Below are positions 62,119 through 64,000 of a stretch of DNA of 64,000 bases, one piece after another (the stretch's first letter is position 1; each line of letters begins with the position of its first letter). The DNA lies in contig OX044352.1 in NCBI GenBank assembly GCA_943846655.1, positions 186,001 to 250,000 on the forward strand, read 5' to 3'. The notes under the pieces are model-generated. The model was given only the letters and a program-made list of their open reading frames with translations, was not told where the DNA came from and did no database searches. Made by a program: the position numbers and the translations under genes. This DNA is from Porticoccus sp002390525 (GTDB lineage Bacteria > Pseudomonadota > Gammaproteobacteria > Pseudomonadales > Porticoccaceae).

Positions 62119-64000
62119 TTAAAATTTCCTGCTAAATGGAGGCAAGTCAGCTAATAGTTTTTCGCCGTAACGCTTAGTTAAAATTCGGCGGTCTAAAATT
62201 GTAACCCTCCCAGTATCAGCTTCGCTTCTGATGAGTCTTCCACATGCTTGATGCAATCTTATCGATGCTTCAGGTAACATTAACTCCATAAAAGGGTTGC
62301 CCCCCTGCTCTTCAATCCATTCAGACAGCGTTCTATAAATAGGGTCATCAGGCACTGAAAACGGTATCTTTGCAATAATCACATGTCGACAATAATCACC
62401 AGGAAAATCCATACCTTCAGCAAAGCTTGCTAATCCAAAAATAATACTACCATTATTCTCGTCTATAGCTTGTTTATGGCGACAAACGATTTCGTGATGG
62501 GTAAACAGCCCTTGAGTCAATATTTTCTTCTTAAAATCTCCAGAAAGTCCATCGAAAACTTGATCCATTTGTCGGCGAGAGGAAAATAAAACTAGTGTTC
62601 CCTCATTGGAATCAATTAATTGAGGTAATTTTTTTATGAGGGCGACTGTGTGTGCTGTTGAATCACCTGCATCAACCCCTATATCCGGAATCAGAAGAGA
62701 ACCTGCGTTGAAAAAATTAAAGGCGCCTTCCACTGCTTTGCACTCCGAGTTACCGGGCAAACCAACATTTTTTTTAAAATTGTTAAAACTTCCCAGCGTT
62801 CTTATTGTAGCTGAGGTGAGTATGGCAGAATAGCAATGTTTCCATAAATTCATCTGAAGTATACCTCCAGCATCTGTTGGAGAAGAAGATAGGCAGATAT
62901 CTATATTTCCTAAATTCGACTCTTCAATTGATAGCCATCTAGCACTTGGAGATCTTTCATGTTGAATTGTCATATCATTGTCCTCAGTTTCTAAATCATG
63001 ATGAGAACTCTGAGAATAGCTTTGCCATAATTGCTTAATTGATTCAGCTCTGCCTTGCCAGGAACCTATTTGTTGAAATAACTGCTCTAGATCTAGCCTC
63101 GGAATAGGGAAGTGAAGATCATCCATTATATCAGTTAATTTTTCGGATAGTGTCTTTGTAAGATTGGAAAAAGTATTTAGCTCTTTTGAAATATTTTCAG
63201 ATATTTCTCTAATCTCATCCCCAGGATCACCACGAGAAAAGTTAAATAATGACTTACCGACATCATTTTTTTCAATATATTTTTCAAATACAGGGTAGCT
63301 TAACCCAATAAGTTTTTCGGATATATCTGCGGCATCACCAATTTTTTCAAAGTAGTCTTGTACTATTGGAGCACCCTTAAAAAGTAGGTGCTTTGTTGAT
63401 ATTTGTTTTTTTATCTGACCTAACCAATTTGTTGTACTTTTTAATCGACATTGACTTGAAAAATGATTAATTGCTGTCGAGCTTATCTTGTGAGCTTCGT
63501 CAAAGATATAAATTGTATCTTCTGGAGCTGGTAAAATAACTCCTCCGCCCAGAGCTAAATCAGCCATTACTAAGTCATGGTTAGCAACAATACATTCAGA
63601 TTTTTCTATATCATCTCTAGCTTTAAAAAAACAACACTTTGTAATATGTCTACACTTTCGTCCTGCGCACTGACTTCGATTGACTGTCAGAGGTCTCCAG
63701 TCTATGTCTTCTAAAATATCAGGCCAGCTATCTCTATCACCAAGCCATGTGCCATCGCTTATAGCTTTATCCATTGTGCGATATTTTTTTATTATATTTT
63801 CTGAAGGGTTGAAATTAACCTCATCATCAAATAAAAATACGCCACTCTCTTTTGCCTTAGCCCCATCTAGGCATTGCTCTAGCCTCAGGGGACAGAGATA
63901 TCGTCCACGGCCTTTTACAAGACTCACACTGTAATTCCAATCTGCACTTTTCAGTAACATAGGGATATCCTTATTAACAAGCTGTTCTTGTAACGCAACT
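62119..64000 (-). CDS. DinG/YoaA-family ATP-dependent helicase, 5' end beyond the window
   Basis: An XPD-like DNA helicase. The frame is open through the window edge (about 627 codons visible), so the start and Walker A are not seen. The iron-sulfur cysteines lie in CAGRKCRHITKC and the adjacent CCFF. The DEAH box is in YIFDEAHKI, and motif VI is QACGRLIRSEADTGRV near the C-terminus. Total length and the lack of a nuclease domain favour YoaA. It converges on dxs with a 17-nt spacer. Confidence 0.9.
   Translation of the reverse strand, partial: VALQEQLVNKDIPMLLKSADWNYSVSLVKGRGRYLCPLRLEQCLDGAKAKESGVFLFDDEVNFNPSENIIKKYRTMDKAISDGTWLGDRDSWPDILEDIDWRPLTVNRSQCAGRKCRHITKCCFFKARDDIEKSECIVANHDLVMADLALGGGVILPAPEDTIYIFDEAHKISSTAINHFSSQCRLKSTTNWLGQIKKQISTKHLLFKGAPIVQDYFEKIGDAADISEKLIGLSYPVFEKYIEKNDVGKSLFNFSRGDPGDEIREISENISKELNTFSNLTKTLSEKLTDIMDDLHFPIPRLDLEQLFQQIGSWQGRAESIKQLWQSYSQSSHHDLETEDNDMTIQHERSPSARWLSIEESNLGNIDICLSSSPTDAGGILQMNLWKHCYSAILTSATIRTLGSFNNFKKNVGLPGNSECKAVEGAFNFFNAGSLLIPDIGVDAGDSTAHTVALIKKLPQLIDSNEGTLVLFSSRRQMDQVFDGLSGDFKKKILTQGLFTHHEIVCRHKQAIDENNGSIIFGLASFAEGMDFPGDYCRHVIIAKIPFSVPDDPIYRTLSEWIEEQGGNPFMELMLPEASIRLHQACGRLIRSEADTGRVTILDRRILTKRYGEKLLADLPPFSRKF

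Overview
The window is an AT-rich (about 35-40 % G+C by eye), gene-dense stretch of a gammaproteobacterial chromosome. Nearly all of it is core genome. I see no insertion sequence, prophage, CRISPR array or toxin-immunity locus. The run secG / tRNA-Leu / tpiA / glmM / folP / ftsH / rlmE / yhbY / greA / carB / carA / dapB / dnaJ / dnaK / grpE / recN / fur / bamE / rnfH / ratA / smpB, and the run pnp / rpsO / truB / rbfA / infB / nusA / rimP / tRNA-fMet, follow the order I know from Pseudomonas. The tmRNA tag (ANDDNYALAA) and a Fur ending in LYVRK also point that way. Low G+C and short spacers suggest a small-genome, probably marine, relative of the Pseudomonadales. No species can be named from the sequence.

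Layout. 1-4.0 kb: the 5' part of a B12-dependent ribonucleotide reductase gene (nrdJ) with a tandem NrdR-type operator, then the ketoacid CoA-transferase pair scoAB. 4.1-8.4 kb: small genes, many for nucleic-acid repair or processing (SprT-like protease, GIY-YIG protein, a frameshifted RNase AM gene, O6-alkylguanine methyltransferase). 8.5-11 kb: a porin, a SlyD-type isomerase and an orphan ABC ATPase. 11-18.6 kb: lipoate synthesis (lipA, lipB) and the rod-shape/murein set (dacA, mltB, rodA, mrdA). 18.6-27.5 kb: the RNA/translation operon from tRNA-fMet to pnp. 27.5-31 kb: a small accessory block between two tRNA genes, with an SLT lipoprotein, an O-acetylhomoserine sulfhydrylase, a DUF2805 protein that seems to start at ATT, and two unknown small genes. 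31-43.7 kb: secG to dapB. 43.7-49.6 kb: heat-shock genes grpE-dnaK-dnaJ behind a good sigma-32 promoter, divergent from recN. 49.6-53.8 kb: fur, bamE, rnfH, ratA, an NSS transporter, smpB and tmRNA. 53.8-64 kb: ilvD, a methyltransferase, a DegQ/MucD protease, an MDR oxidoreductase, the isoprenoid operon xseB-ispA-dxs, and the 3' part of a DinG/YoaA helicase gene.

How the genes fit together. Three functional groups dominate: translation and RNA turnover, envelope growth (elongasome, GlmM precursor supply, SecG, BamE, periplasmic protease), and protein quality control and stress (DnaKJ/GrpE, FtsH, SmpB/tmRNA, DegQ). Many genes overlap by 1-4 nt (TAATG, TGATG or ATGA), which implies translational coupling.

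I did not find a convincing undescribed multi-gene system. The observations most worth checking are the ATT-initiated DUF2805 gene, the single-base frameshift in the RNase AM gene, the accessory block between the two tRNAs, the perfect 16-bp inverted repeat behind ftsH, the unexplained open frame between rpsO and pnp, and the clearly readable NrdR and sigma-32 control sites.
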